Below, in pieces: positions 7,253 through 15,802 of a stretch of 64,000 bases of DNA (the stretch's first letter is position 1; each line of letters opens with the position of its first letter). Position numbers and translations under genes: made by a program. The notes below the pieces were generated by a model that saw nothing but the letters and a program-made list of their open reading frames with translations, searched no databases and was not told the DNA's origin. The DNA is taken from assembly GCA_035497315.1 (NCBI GenBank), contig DATJDU010000022.1:31986-95985 (forward strand), given 5' to 3'. This stretch comes from Andeanibacterium sp035497315. GTDB lineage: Bacteria > Pseudomonadota > Alphaproteobacteria > Sphingomonadales > Sphingomonadaceae.

Positions 7253-9673
7253 ATGATCTCTCGCGCAGTCTCTCGCACATCCCTGCTTGCCGGCTCTGCC
7301 GCAGGCGCACTCTTCGCCCTTCCCGCCCATGCGGAAACTTCGGCCCTTCCGGCCGCCGCGCAGGCCACTGCCGACAGCGTGTCGGAGGATGCAGGTTATC
7401 CCGAAAATGTGATCATCATCACCGCCCGCCGCCGCCAGGAAGCCGTGCAGGACGTGCCGATCGCCATCGCCACGCTGGATGGGCGCACGATCAACGAAAC
7501 GGGCGCGTTCAATATCCAGAAGCTCCAGCAGCTTGCGCCGACGCTGCAGGTCTATTCCTCTAACCCGCGCAACACTTCGGTGAACATCCGCGGCATTGGC
7601 GTGCCTTTCGGCCTGACCAATGACGGGTTCGAACAGGGCGTCGGCATCTATGTGGACGATGTCTATTACGCACGCCCTGCCTCTGCCGTATTCGATTTCC
7701 TCGACGTGGCGCAGGTGGAAGTGCTGCGTGGGCCCCAGGGCACGCTCTATGGCAAGAACACCACGGCGGGTGCGATCAACATCCGCACCAACCAGCCGAG
7801 TTTCGACTTCGAAGGCAGCGCGGAAGTCACGCTGGGCGACCTGAACCTCAAGCAAGCCAAGGTCGCCGTCTCGGGCCCATTGTCGGACAGGATCGCGGCG
7901 CGCATCGCGCTCTCCTCCACCGATCGTCGGGGCACGATCTACAACGTCACCAGCGGCAATTGGGTCAATGGGCAGGACAATCTGGGCGTTCGCGGCCAGT
8001 TGTTGTTCCGCCCCACTGATTCGCTGGACATCACGCTTTCGGGCGACTTCAGCTCACAAGACCCGGAATGCTGCGGCACTGTCTATGTCGGTCATGGCGT
8101 CACCCAGCGCGCGACCGGCCGCCAGTTCCCTGCGCTTTCCGCCGGGCTCGGCTATACTCCCGCCAGCACCGACCCCTTCGACCGCGTGACCGATCTCGAT
8201 GCCAGCCTCAATGCCGGCAACAAGACTGGCGGCGCCTCGCTGCGCCTGGTGTGGGATATCGATGGGGCCAACAGCTTCACCTCGATCACAAGCTGGCGCT
8301 TCTGGGACTGGAAGCCGGAGAACGACCGCGACTACACCGGCCTTTCGATCGTCAGCAAATCACAGAACCCCTCACAGCAGGACCAATATTCGCAGGAATT
8401 CCGCTTCAACCATTCCAGCGACAGCCTGAACCTGGTGCTGGGCGCATTCGCCTTCCACCAGCGGATCGATACCCAGGGCACCGAACAGCAGGGCGCTGAC
8501 GCCAGCTACTGGAACCTCACAGGCGGCCAATATGATGCGCTGGCCGGCGATCCCAGCGTGCTGGACGGGCTGACCGCCTACAATACCCAGTGGCTCAAGG
8601 CGACCAGCCTGGCCCTGTTCGGCCAGATCGACTGGAAAGTGACCGATCGCCTGACCGTGCAACCGGGCCTGCGGCTGAACTACGACAAGAAGGAAGGCCA
8701 TTACGAACGCGCAGTATATGATGGCCTGGGCAATCTGCTGCCCGCCACCGGCGGCACGACCAGACAGCGTGCGCAGCGTAGCATCTACGCCCCCTTGTTC
8801 TATGAACCGAGCTTCAGCGACTGGAACTTCAGCTATGACCTGACGCTAAGCTACAGGCTGGCGGATGATCTGCTGGCCTATGGCACCTACGCCAAGACCT
8901 TCAAGACAGGCGGCATCAACCAGAACGGTGTCCCGGTTGATGCGAACAGCAACCCGATCGAGGCCGCCTACACGATCAAGCCGGAATCCGTGAATCACTG
9001 GGAAGCCGGCATCAAATCGCAATTCTGGGACCGTCGGGTCACGCTAAATCTCGCGGCATTCCGCACGACGATCAACGATTTCCAGGCCAATGTCACTAAT
9101 GGCCAGTTCGGCGTGCTGCGCGGCTATCTGGCCAATGCGGAACAGGTGCGCACCCAGGGTCTGGAACTGGATTTCTCGGTCCGTCCCAGCCAGCGCTTCA
9201 CCGCCTATGCCAACGGCGCCTATACCGATGCGAAATATGTGAAATTCACGGATGCGCCCTGCCCGCCCGAACTCGCTGGCGGCAGCAACAGCCAGCCGAA
9301 TTGCGACGTTTCGGGCCAGGTCCTGCCCGGCATTTCGAAATGGGCATTTTCCTATGGTGCGGAGGCCAATGTCCCGGCGAGGCTGCTGGGGAAAGAGGGG
9401 CAGGTCTATCTTGGCATCGACGGGAATTACCGTTCGGAATTCTCATCCAACCCCTCCCCTTCCACCTACAGCTGGATCGACGGCTACGCGCTAACCAATC
9501 TCCGCCTCGGCTTCAGGACGGACAGTGGTTTCAACATCTATGGCTGGCTGCGCAACGCATTTGACGTGAACTATTTCGAACAGCTCAATTTCGGGCCGGG
9601 CAATACCGGCCTGATCGCCGGCAACCCCGGCGATCCGCGTAGCTGGGGCAGCACGATCAGGATCGAGTTCTGA
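7253..9673 (+). CDS. TonB-dependent outer-membrane receptor
   Basis: The 806-residue protein has a signal peptide ending in LPAHAET (residues 1-27), a plug domain at about 50-165 (ITARRRQEAVQDVPIAI, VEVLRGPQGTLYGKNTTAGAINI), and a 22-strand barrel ending in STIRIEF with the terminal aromatic residue. It imports a large or scarce ligand across the outer membrane using TonB energy. No FecR/sigma signalling extension is present. AGGAGGAAACAC precedes the ATG. It is 90 bp after the YezD-like gene and 33 bp before the TauE-type gene, suggesting one operon. The ligand may be a sulfonate, sulfate ester or other organosulfur compound; this is an inference from context only. Confidence 0.95.
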   Translation: MISRAVSRTSLLAGSAAGALFALPAHAETSALPAAAQATADSVSEDAGYPENVIIITARRRQEAVQDVPIAIATLDGRTINETGAFNIQKLQQLAPTLQVYSSNPRNTSVNIRGIGVPFGLTNDGFEQGVGIYVDDVYYARPASAVFDFLDVAQVEVLRGPQGTLYGKNTTAGAINIRTNQPSFDFEGSAEVTLGDLNLKQAKVAVSGPLSDRIAARIALSSTDRRGTIYNVTSGNWVNGQDNLGVRGQLLFRPTDSLDITLSGDFSSQDPECCGTVYVGHGVTQRATGRQFPALSAGLGYTPASTDPFDRVTDLDASLNAGNKTGGASLRLVWDIDGANSFTSITSWRFWDWKPENDRDYTGLSIVSKSQNPSQQDQYSQEFRFNHSSDSLNLVLGAFAFHQRIDTQGTEQQGADASYWNLTGGQYDALAGDPSVLDGLTAYNTQWLKATSLALFGQIDWKVTDRLTVQPGLRLNYDKKEGHYERAVYDGLGNLLPATGGTTRQRAQRSIYAPLFYEPSFSDWNFSYDLTLSYRLADDLLAYGTYAKTFKTGGINQNGVPVDANSNPIEAAYTIKPESVNHWEAGIKSQFWDRRVTLNLAAFRTTINDFQANVTNGQFGVLRGYLANAEQVRTQGLELDFSVRPSQRFTAYANGAYTDAKYVKFTDAPCPPELAGGSNSQPNCDVSGQVLPGISKWAFSYGAEANVPARLLGKEGQVYLGIDGNYRSEFSSNPSPSTYSWIDGYALTNLRLGFRTDSGFNIYGWLRNAFDVNYFEQLNFGPGNTGLIAGNPGDPRSWGSTIRIEF

Positions 9674-9706
9674 CAGTGGCGGCCCTGCGACGGAGAGGAC
9701 AGCCTC

Positions 9707-10486
9707 ATGTTTGATTTTTCCTCCATCGGTCTGGCCGACATCCTGCCCTTCGTTGCGGTGGGGTTTGTCGCCCAGATCGTGGACGGGGCGCTGGGCATGG
9801 CCTTCGGCGTATTGTCCCAGACGCTGCTGGTCAGCGTGCTGGGCGTACCCCCGGCCACTGCATCCGCCAGCGTCCATCTGGTGGAAGTGTTCACTACCGG
9901 GGCTTCGGGCGCCAGCCACATCTTCCACCGCAATGTCGATTGGAAGCTGTTCTGGCGGCTGGTTCCCACCGGCGTGATCGGCGGTGTCGCGGGCGCTTAT
10001 CTGCTCTCCAGCATCGATGCCAGCGCGGCCAAGCCCTTCGTGATGGCCTATCTCACGCTGATCGGTTTCTACCTGCTCTACAAGGCAGTCCGCCACAATC
10101 CCAGGCCGCATCTGAAAGACCCCAAGGCCACTGCCCCGTTGGCCTTTGCCGGGGGGTTTCTCGATGCCGCAGGCGGCGGCGGCTGGGGGCCTGTGGTCAC
10201 CTCCAACCTGCTGGTTCAGGGTAGCGATCCGCGCAAGACGGTGGGCACGGTCAATTCGGCCGAATTCCTGCTTACTCTCACTATTTCGATCACCTTCCTC
10301 GGTACGCTGGGCCTATCGGCCTTTACCCATGCAGTCATTGGCCTGATCGTGGGAGGAGTGGCAGCTGCACCTCTCGGGGCGATATTTGCAAAAAAGCTCA
10401 ACCCGCGCATCCTGCTGGCTTCGGTATCGGTGGTACTGATCGCCACCAGCCTGTTCAGCATCGCAAAGGCCTGGCCGATCTTCTAG
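9707..10486 (+). CDS. TauE/SafE-family membrane exporter
   Basis: The 259-residue protein has about eight membrane segments in two similar halves, with the family's glycine-rich motifs: VGFVAQIVDGALGMAFGVLSQTLL at about 17-40 and GGFLDAAGGGGWGPVVTSNLL at about 147-167. TauE/SafE proteins are proposed to export sulfite, sulfoacetate or related anions produced from sulfonate breakdown, or to act as anion transporters. It closely follows the TonB receptor on the same strand and is the last gene of that unit, since the next gene is convergent. Confidence 0.9.
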   Translation: MFDFSSIGLADILPFVAVGFVAQIVDGALGMAFGVLSQTLLVSVLGVPPATASASVHLVEVFTTGASGASHIFHRNVDWKLFWRLVPTGVIGGVAGAYLLSSIDASAAKPFVMAYLTLIGFYLLYKAVRHNPRPHLKDPKATAPLAFAGGFLDAAGGGGWGPVVTSNLLVQGSDPRKTVGTVNSAEFLLTLTISITFLGTLGLSAFTHAVIGLIVGGVAAAPLGAIFAKKLNPRILLASVSVVLIATSLFSIAKAWPIF

Positions 10487-10525
10487 GATTTCGCTGCCCC
10501 CCAGAACAGGAAATGGACGCTCAGC

Positions 10526-11557
10526 TCAGCTCAAATGGGCCGACGCCACCCCCAGTTCGGAGAAATAGCGAGCCATACCGTCCGCCGCCTTGTCGGAAAG
10601 GGCAATGAAGGCCCGGCGGCGATCCGCCTCGTCTTCCACCCGCACCAGCAGCCCGGACTCAGTCATCTGGCCGATCCAGCGCAAGGCAGTGGTGGGCGGA
10701 ACACCCGATGCGATGCATAGCGACGTGACCGAAACGCGCTTGTGTTCAGCCCGCGCGGCTGTGAGGTCCAGCAGGATATCCCAGGCCGGATCGGCGAACA
10801 GATCCGCATCGAAGAAGCGCGCCCGCAGCTGACGCTGACGGATAATCTGGCGCACCAGCCGCGGATCGGGGAGCGCCGGGCGCACCGTGCGGCGCATTCG
10901 CTCTCCCGCGTCGTCGCCCGTACCATCGCCGTGCCAGGCAGACCCGGGAACCTCGACTTGCAGCGTGCCACCTTCCAGCCCGCCCCCCCCGGTGTGAGGA
11001 CGCCCCGCACCACCATGCGCGCGATCCAGCCGCAAGCCATCCAGCTTCTGGGCAATCGCCTCCACCTGTTCGGACAGGCGGATAAGCTGCAGCCGATCAT
11101 CCTCCGACAATTCGCGCAGCCGGGTCTGTGCGGCCTGGCCGATCGTCCGGCCAAGCGCCACCACCCGTTCGGCCCTGCCGGGTGCGACCAGGATTTGCGC
11201 ATGAGACTGATCAAGGCAGGCGAATACATCGTCCAGCGCCTCGATCCCGGTCGCGACCACCAATTGCGCGGCCGAACGCGCCGCACGCATATCGAGCCAC
11301 GCAAGGGCCGCCAGCCGGGCTGCGTCGACCTCGGGACAATCGACCAGGATTACTTCGCCCAGCGGAATCTCATCGCGCTCAAGCAAGGCCGCAAAATCGC
11401 CGCACTGCACGATATGCAGACCTGCGGCGAGCGTATCCTCCCGGATCTCGTCCCGCACATGCGCACGATCGGCAAAGATCGATACGGCAAGCCTCACTCG
11501 CTCCATATCGTTCGCCGCCTCGAAAGCGTCATCATAGGCAAATTGCGCCTGAGCCAC
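10526..11557 (-). CDS. MarR-type winged-helix regulator with receiver-like N-terminal domain
   Basis: The protein (343 residues from the chosen GTG) has a C-terminal winged helix with VTSLCIASGVPPTTALRWIGQMTESGLLVRVEDEADRRRAFIALS, which fits the MarR recognition helix and wing. The first 170 residues resemble a response-regulator or flavodoxin-like alpha/beta domain without an obvious phosphorylation triad. A probable coiled linker follows (EDDRLQLIRLSEQVEAIAQKLDGL). GTG at 11557 is preferred because AAGGAGGT lies 6 nt upstream; the in-frame ATG 33 bp earlier lacks a site. The target is unknown. It may be co-transcribed with the L,D-transpeptidase gene upstream. Confidence 0.75.
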   Translation of the reverse strand: MAQAQFAYDDAFEAANDMERVRLAVSIFADRAHVRDEIREDTLAAGLHIVQCGDFAALLERDEIPLGEVILVDCPEVDAARLAALAWLDMRAARSAAQLVVATGIEALDDVFACLDQSHAQILVAPGRAERVVALGRTIGQAAQTRLRELSEDDRLQLIRLSEQVEAIAQKLDGLRLDRAHGGAGRPHTGGGGLEGGTLQVEVPGSAWHGDGTGDDAGERMRRTVRPALPDPRLVRQIIRQRQLRARFFDADLFADPAWDILLDLTAARAEHKRVSVTSLCIASGVPPTTALRWIGQMTESGLLVRVEDEADRRRAFIALSDKAADGMARYFSELGVASAHLS

Positions 11558-11601
11558 GTCACGACCTCCTTGAATCAGTCCGAGTTCCATCCGTTATGAA
11601 C

Positions 11602-11630
11602 AGAATGAGAACAAATACGGATCAGGTCAA
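11602..11630 (-). promoter_or_regulatory. candidate sigma70-type promoter for MarR-type regulator
   Basis: On the minus strand a -35-like TTGACC is separated by 17 bp from a -10-like CATTCT. The element ends about 45 bp before the GTG start of the MarR-type gene, in an AT-richer gap behind the L,D-transpeptidase gene. It is read by pattern only. Confidence 0.3.
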
Positions 11631-11640
11631 GGACATTCAG

Positions 11641-12141
11641 CTATGGGGCGATCTCAATCGGGGTTCCGTCTGTCACGCTCTGCCACAGTTCATCCATTTC
11701 GGAATTGGACAGGGCAATGCAGCCATCGGTCCAGTCACCCGGCAGGCGGCCGAACGGCAAAGCATTGGGCTGGCCGTGGATGAAGATGTCTCCACCGGGC
11801 GGCCTCCCGCGTGCCCTGGCATAGGCGCGGTCCTCCGCATTGGGGTAGGATATCCGCAGCGAGAGGTGATAGGCGCTCTGCGGGTTGCGGGTATCGATGA
11901 CATAGCGCCCTTCAGGCGTGCGCTTATCACCCTCAAAGCGCTTGTGGCCCTGCGGCGCGCCGCCGAGCTGGATGCCCGAATAGGTCTTCACGGCGCGGCC
12001 GTCGGCAAACAGGGTGAGCGTCCGTGCGGATTTATCCACCCTCACCAGTTCCACACGCGGCAGGTCCGCTTCCCGCGTGGATGTGCAGGAACCAAGGGAA
12101 AGGAGCAGGAGGAGGGACAGGGCGATGCGCATTGCCATCAC
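11641..12141 (-). CDS. L,D-transpeptidase (YkuD) family lipoprotein
   Basis: The 166-residue protein has a lipoprotein signal (LLLLLSLGSC, Cys19) and one YkuD domain. The catalytic signature is IFIHGQPN followed by DWTDGCIALSN, giving the HG...DGC His/Cys pair at about residues 118 and 142. Such enzymes form 3-3 cross-links in peptidoglycan or attach proteins to it, here in the periplasm. The upstream strand contains TRTPEGRY-like substrate-domain residues (KRTPEGRYVIDTRNP). It starts 15 bp after purA on the same strand, which suggests read-through from purA. Confidence 0.92.
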   Translation of the reverse strand: MMAMRIALSLLLLLSLGSCTSTREADLPRVELVRVDKSARTLTLFADGRAVKTYSGIQLGGAPQGHKRFEGDKRTPEGRYVIDTRNPQSAYHLSLRISYPNAEDRAYARARGRPPGGDIFIHGQPNALPFGRLPGDWTDGCIALSNSEMDELWQSVTDGTPIEIAP

Positions 12142-12156
12142 CGTGCCCCTGCCACA

Positions 12157-13446
12157 TCAATCCAGGAAAGGATCGCGCACGAGGATCGTATCCTCGCGCT
12201 CGGGGCTGGTGGAAACCAGCGCCACGGGGGTTTCGATCAGTTCCTGCACGCGCTGGATATATTTGATGGCCTGGGCGGGCAGATCGGCCCAGGAACGAGC
12301 GCCAGCGGTAGTGCCCGTCCAGCCTTCCATTTCCTCGTAGATCGGCTCCACCCCAGCCTGATCGGCGGCGTGGCTGGGGAAATAGTCCAGCACTTTCCCG
12401 TGCAGGCGATAGCCGGTGCAGATCTTCACCGTCTCGAACCCGTCGAGCACGTCGAGCTTGGTGAGCGCGATACCGGTGACGCCGGAGATCGCGCAGCTCT
12501 GGCGCACCAGCACGGCATCGAACCAGCCGCACCGGCGCTTGCGACCCGTGACCGTGCCGAACTCATGGCCGCGTTCGCCAAGCCGCTGGCCCGTGTCGTC
12601 CTCCAGCTCGGTGGGAAACGGGCCGGAGCCGACGCGAGTGGTATAGGCCTTCACGATGCCCAGCACGAAGCCGGTGGAACTGGGGCCCAGGCCCGAGCCG
12701 GAAGCGGCCGTGCCGCTCACCGTGTTGGAACTGGTGACAAAGGGATAGGTGCCGTGATCGACGTCGAGCAGCACACCCTGCGCCCCTTCGAACAGGATAC
12801 GGGCGCCCGCCTTGCGCACGGTGTTGAGCCGCTTCCACACAGGTTGTGCGAATTGGAGCACGAAGGGCGCGATCTCCGCCAGTTCGGCAAGCAGGGCCGC
12901 GCGGTCAACCGGCGGCTGGCCGAAGCCGGCGCGCAGCGCATCGTGATGGGCGCACAAGCGATCGAGCTGGGAATCGAGCGAATCGAGGTGGGCCAGGTCG
13001 CACACACGGATCGCGCGGCGGCCCACCTTGTCTTCATAAGCAGGCCCGATGCCACGCCCGGTGGTGCCGATCTTGCCCGAACCGGCAGCAGCCTCGCGCA
13101 GACCGTCAAGATCCCGGTGGAGCGGCAGGATCAGCGGGCAATTGTCGGCAATCGCGAAATTCTCCGCATTGATTGCCACGCCCTGCGCTTCGAGCTTGGC
13201 GATCTCGGCCTTTAGCGCCCAGGGATCGAGCACCACGCCATTGCCGATGATGGAGAGCGTACCGGTGACGATCCCCGAAGGCAGCAGCGACAGCTTATAA
13301 ACCTGATCGCCCACTACCAATGTGTGGCCGGCATTATGGCCGCCCTGGAAGCGCACGACGGCATCTGCGCGGCTGGCAAGCCAGTCCACAATCTTGCCCT
13401 TGCCTTCATCGCCCCACTGGGCGCCGATCACGGTGACGTTGGCCAA
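12157..13446 (-). CDS. purA: adenylosuccinate synthase
   Basis: PurA condenses IMP and aspartate with GTP to adenylosuccinate, the first committed step to AMP. The 429-residue length is standard. The N-terminal P-loop-like GAQWGDEGKGK is at about 8-18, the catalytic QGGHNAGHT near 38-46, the IMP loop GTTGRGIGPAYEDK near 128-141, and GAQGVLLDVDHGTYPFVTSSNT near 225-246. A TTG start at 13446 (L/MANVTVIGAQ) is chosen because homologues begin exactly there and GGGAACGGC precedes it. Longer in-frame starts add unconserved residues. Confidence 0.97.
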   Translation of the reverse strand: MANVTVIGAQWGDEGKGKIVDWLASRADAVVRFQGGHNAGHTLVVGDQVYKLSLLPSGIVTGTLSIIGNGVVLDPWALKAEIAKLEAQGVAINAENFAIADNCPLILPLHRDLDGLREAAAGSGKIGTTGRGIGPAYEDKVGRRAIRVCDLAHLDSLDSQLDRLCAHHDALRAGFGQPPVDRAALLAELAEIAPFVLQFAQPVWKRLNTVRKAGARILFEGAQGVLLDVDHGTYPFVTSSNTVSGTAASGSGLGPSSTGFVLGIVKAYTTRVGSGPFPTELEDDTGQRLGERGHEFGTVTGRKRRCGWFDAVLVRQSCAISGVTGIALTKLDVLDGFETVKICTGYRLHGKVLDYFPSHAADQAGVEPIYEEMEGWTGTTAGARSWADLPAQAIKYIQRVQELIETPVALVSTSPEREDTILVRDPFLD

Positions 13447-13618
13447 GCCGTTCCCTTTCTCACACTGGGGATTCAGAACCCGCGCGGCCCTAAGCCGCTT
13501 GGCCGCGCAGGGCAAGGTCCGGTTAAGCGGCAACTGGCGACAAATTGCGACAATTCGCGGCTGGAATCAGGCCGGCCGGGGATTATCGCACTCCACGGGG
13601 CACGAAAGGATGAGACAT

Positions 13619-14521
13619 ATGCAATTCGTAGCCCTGGCCTCGGGCCTCCTCTTCGCGTCCAGCCTGTCCCTGACCTTTACCGATGCAGCCTGGGCCGCAT
13701 CGCGTGACAATGCGGCCGTCACACGCTCGGCCGCAGCGTTGAACACAGCCAAACAGACCCTCAGCTATGGCCAGGGCAAGCTACAGAAGGTGGACTTCTG
13801 GGCCGCCACCCGGCCCGATGCACCACTGGTGATCTATGTCCACGGCGGCGGCTGGAAGCGCGGCGACAAGCAGATGATGGACAGCTCGCCCAAGCTCGAT
13901 CACTGGCGCACGCTTGGCTATGCAGTCGCCTCGGTCAATTACCGGCTGGTGCCGGAAAACACGGTGGAGCAACAGGCGGCCGATGTCTCGGCGGCCGTGG
14001 CATTGCTGAAAGAGCGTGCATCCTCTCTCGGCATCGATCCGCGCCGCATTGCCCTTGTCGGGCATAGTGCAGGTGCGCATCTTGTTGCGCTGGTGGGCAC
14101 CGATCCCACCTATTTTCGCGCTGAGGGGCTGTCACCAGGCGATGTCAGCGGCATCGTGGCTCTGGATGGGGCCGCCTATGACGTGGCCGACCAGCTCGAC
14201 GATGGCCGCAGGCTCATGCACGATACCTATGTCCAGGCGTTCAGCACCGATCCCGCCCGGCAGAAGCGGCTGTCTCCAACCCTGCAGGCCGCCTTGCCCA
14301 ATGCACCCGAATTCCTGATCCTGCATGTCCAGCGTGCCGATGGCACGGCGCAGAGCAGGGCCTTGGGCGAGGCGCTCACGCGGGCGGGTACGCCAGCACG
14401 AGTGCAAGGCTTCAAGGGACGCGGCCTCAAGGGCCACATGGAGATCAACCGCAAGCTGGGCGAAGCGAACTACCCTGCCACTCCCGTGGTGGATGCATTC
14501 TTCGCGCGAATTTTCAGATAG
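13619..14521 (+). CDS. secreted alpha/beta hydrolase, BD-FAE/esterase type
   Basis: The 300-residue protein has a signal peptide (MQFVALASGLLFASSLSLTF to AWAAS) and an alpha/beta-hydrolase fold. The oxyanion motif is VHGGGWKRGDK, the nucleophile elbow is GHSAGAH, and a C-terminal His lies in KGHMEIN. This pattern fits the esterase/kynurenine-formamidase-like group acting on small esters. The ATG at 13619 is chosen over one 9 bp upstream because AAAGGA sits at better spacing. It lies divergent from purA; the function within metabolism is not evident. Confidence 0.85.
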   Translation: MQFVALASGLLFASSLSLTFTDAAWAASRDNAAVTRSAAALNTAKQTLSYGQGKLQKVDFWAATRPDAPLVIYVHGGGWKRGDKQMMDSSPKLDHWRTLGYAVASVNYRLVPENTVEQQAADVSAAVALLKERASSLGIDPRRIALVGHSAGAHLVALVGTDPTYFRAEGLSPGDVSGIVALDGAAYDVADQLDDGRRLMHDTYVQAFSTDPARQKRLSPTLQAALPNAPEFLILHVQRADGTAQSRALGEALTRAGTPARVQGFKGRGLKGHMEINRKLGEANYPATPVVDAFFARIFR

Positions 14522-14553
14522 ATATCGCTCACCCGATTGCGGGAGAGCGATAG

Positions 14554-15672
14554 TTACAGCCCCTTTGCCGCCCCATCTGCCAGCACATGGGTGCAGCCAA
14601 GCGTCCTTGCGTCATCGACATCGGAAAGCGCAGCAATGGTGCGCCAACCTTCGGCGCGCAGCTTTGCGGCATCGGCCGGATCATGGCCCAGCGGCAGGAA
14701 CACTGCCTCGCGCAGCGCTCCATTGGCGGTCACGTCGATCAGCGGGTCGGGGTAGAGCGAGAAGCCGGTTGCGGCCTCCCCACCCGTTGCATCGCCGCTG
14801 ATCCGGTAGGTCCCACCACGGCCCAAAAGGCCGCGCACCCCTTCGGCATAGATCGTGAAGCCGAACCAGCTCTGATATTCGAAGCCGTGCCGCTCCGTGG
14901 GATCAAGCGTAAGCCGGGCAGCCCCCCCAACGCGCGCAGCAATTTCCCTGAGGCCCAGGATACGGCTTTCCAGCACGCCGCCCACATCGATGCCCGCCAG
15001 CTTCTCGATCGCGCTCTCGAACGGGCCGGTGGCGTAGAGCAAGGGCAGGTAAGCCTCACCGCCAGCCGCTTTCAGGCCGCCTGCATCCTTGGAATCAAGT
15101 TCCCGGCGGACAGCATCGACCGCGTCAGGCTCAAGCGGCAGAATGCTTCCAGCCAAAGTGTCGACCAGATCGGGCAGAGTGAAGTCCACCGAAACGCCGG
15201 TTGCGCCAGCCGCCTTCGCGGCCTCGATCGCCATGGCCACGATTTCGGCAGCGGCAGCAACACCGTCGCTGCCAATCAGTTCGGCGCCTACCTGCAGCCT
15301 CTCTCGCTTGGGATCAAGCGCATCTGCCTTGATCGTCGTTACCGGACCGGCATAGGCAAGCCGCAGCGGGCGCGGCGCAGCCGCAAGACCCGTTTCCGCG
15401 ATGCGACCGATCTGCGGCGTGATGTCGCTGCGCAGCGCCAGCATTCGCAGGCTGACCGGATCGATAAAGCGGAACATGCGACGCGGCCGGATGCCCGCCA
15501 TGCGCGCAGCGAGCGATTTCTCGAACTCGATCAACGGCGGGCGCACGCGATCATACCCATGCGCGTCCATCACATCCAGGACGGCTCGCATGATCCGGGT
15601 GGTGGCAGCCGCGCTTTGCGGCAGCCGATCCTCAAGCCCTTCGGGCAGCAGGTCGCGGTCGATATCGCTCAT
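14554..15672 (-). CDS. hisZ: ATP phosphoribosyltransferase regulatory subunit
   Basis: HisZ is a catalytically inactive class II aminoacyl-tRNA synthetase paralogue that activates short-form HisG in histidine synthesis. The 372-residue protein shows the class II motifs in relict form: LLPEGLEDRLP at the N-terminus, RPPLIEFEKSL, and the motif-2-like FRFIDPVSLRMLALRSDITPQIGRIA at about 66-91. No HisS-type histidine-binding or anticodon domain follows. In many alphaproteobacteria hisZ lies immediately upstream of purA; here an esterase gene on the opposite strand separates the two. Confidence 0.93.
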   Translation of the reverse strand: MSDIDRDLLPEGLEDRLPQSAAATTRIMRAVLDVMDAHGYDRVRPPLIEFEKSLAARMAGIRPRRMFRFIDPVSLRMLALRSDITPQIGRIAETGLAAAPRPLRLAYAGPVTTIKADALDPKRERLQVGAELIGSDGVAAAAEIVAMAIEAAKAAGATGVSVDFTLPDLVDTLAGSILPLEPDAVDAVRRELDSKDAGGLKAAGGEAYLPLLYATGPFESAIEKLAGIDVGGVLESRILGLREIAARVGGAARLTLDPTERHGFEYQSWFGFTIYAEGVRGLLGRGGTYRISGDATGGEAATGFSLYPDPLIDVTANGALREAVFLPLGHDPADAAKLRAEGWRTIAALSDVDDARTLGCTHVLADGAAKGL

Positions 15673-15730
15673 GACGAAGAGCCCCTAACTCCTTGGGCTT
15701 GGCCTGTCGAACCCCCAATTCACCGGAGGC

Positions 15731-15776
15731 CCAAAATGAGGAAGGCCCGGCCCCGGAACATGTCCGGAGCCGGGCC
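15731..15776 (-). terminator. Rho-independent terminator after serA
   Basis: A 13-bp stem with one mismatch (15744-15756 with 15764-15776, arms GGCCCGGCCCCGG and CCGGAGCCGGGCC) is followed on the minus strand by a TTCCTCATTTT tail. It lies just downstream of the serA stop codon. Confidence 0.7.
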
Positions 15777-15802
15777 CATGGAGAGACGGTTGGTTGCGCG
15801 TC

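Noticed and set aside
11128..13215. Long open frame (695 codons) on the + strand spanning the L,D-transpeptidase and purA region
   Set aside because: It is antisense to purA and the L,D-transpeptidase, both with clear active-site motifs.
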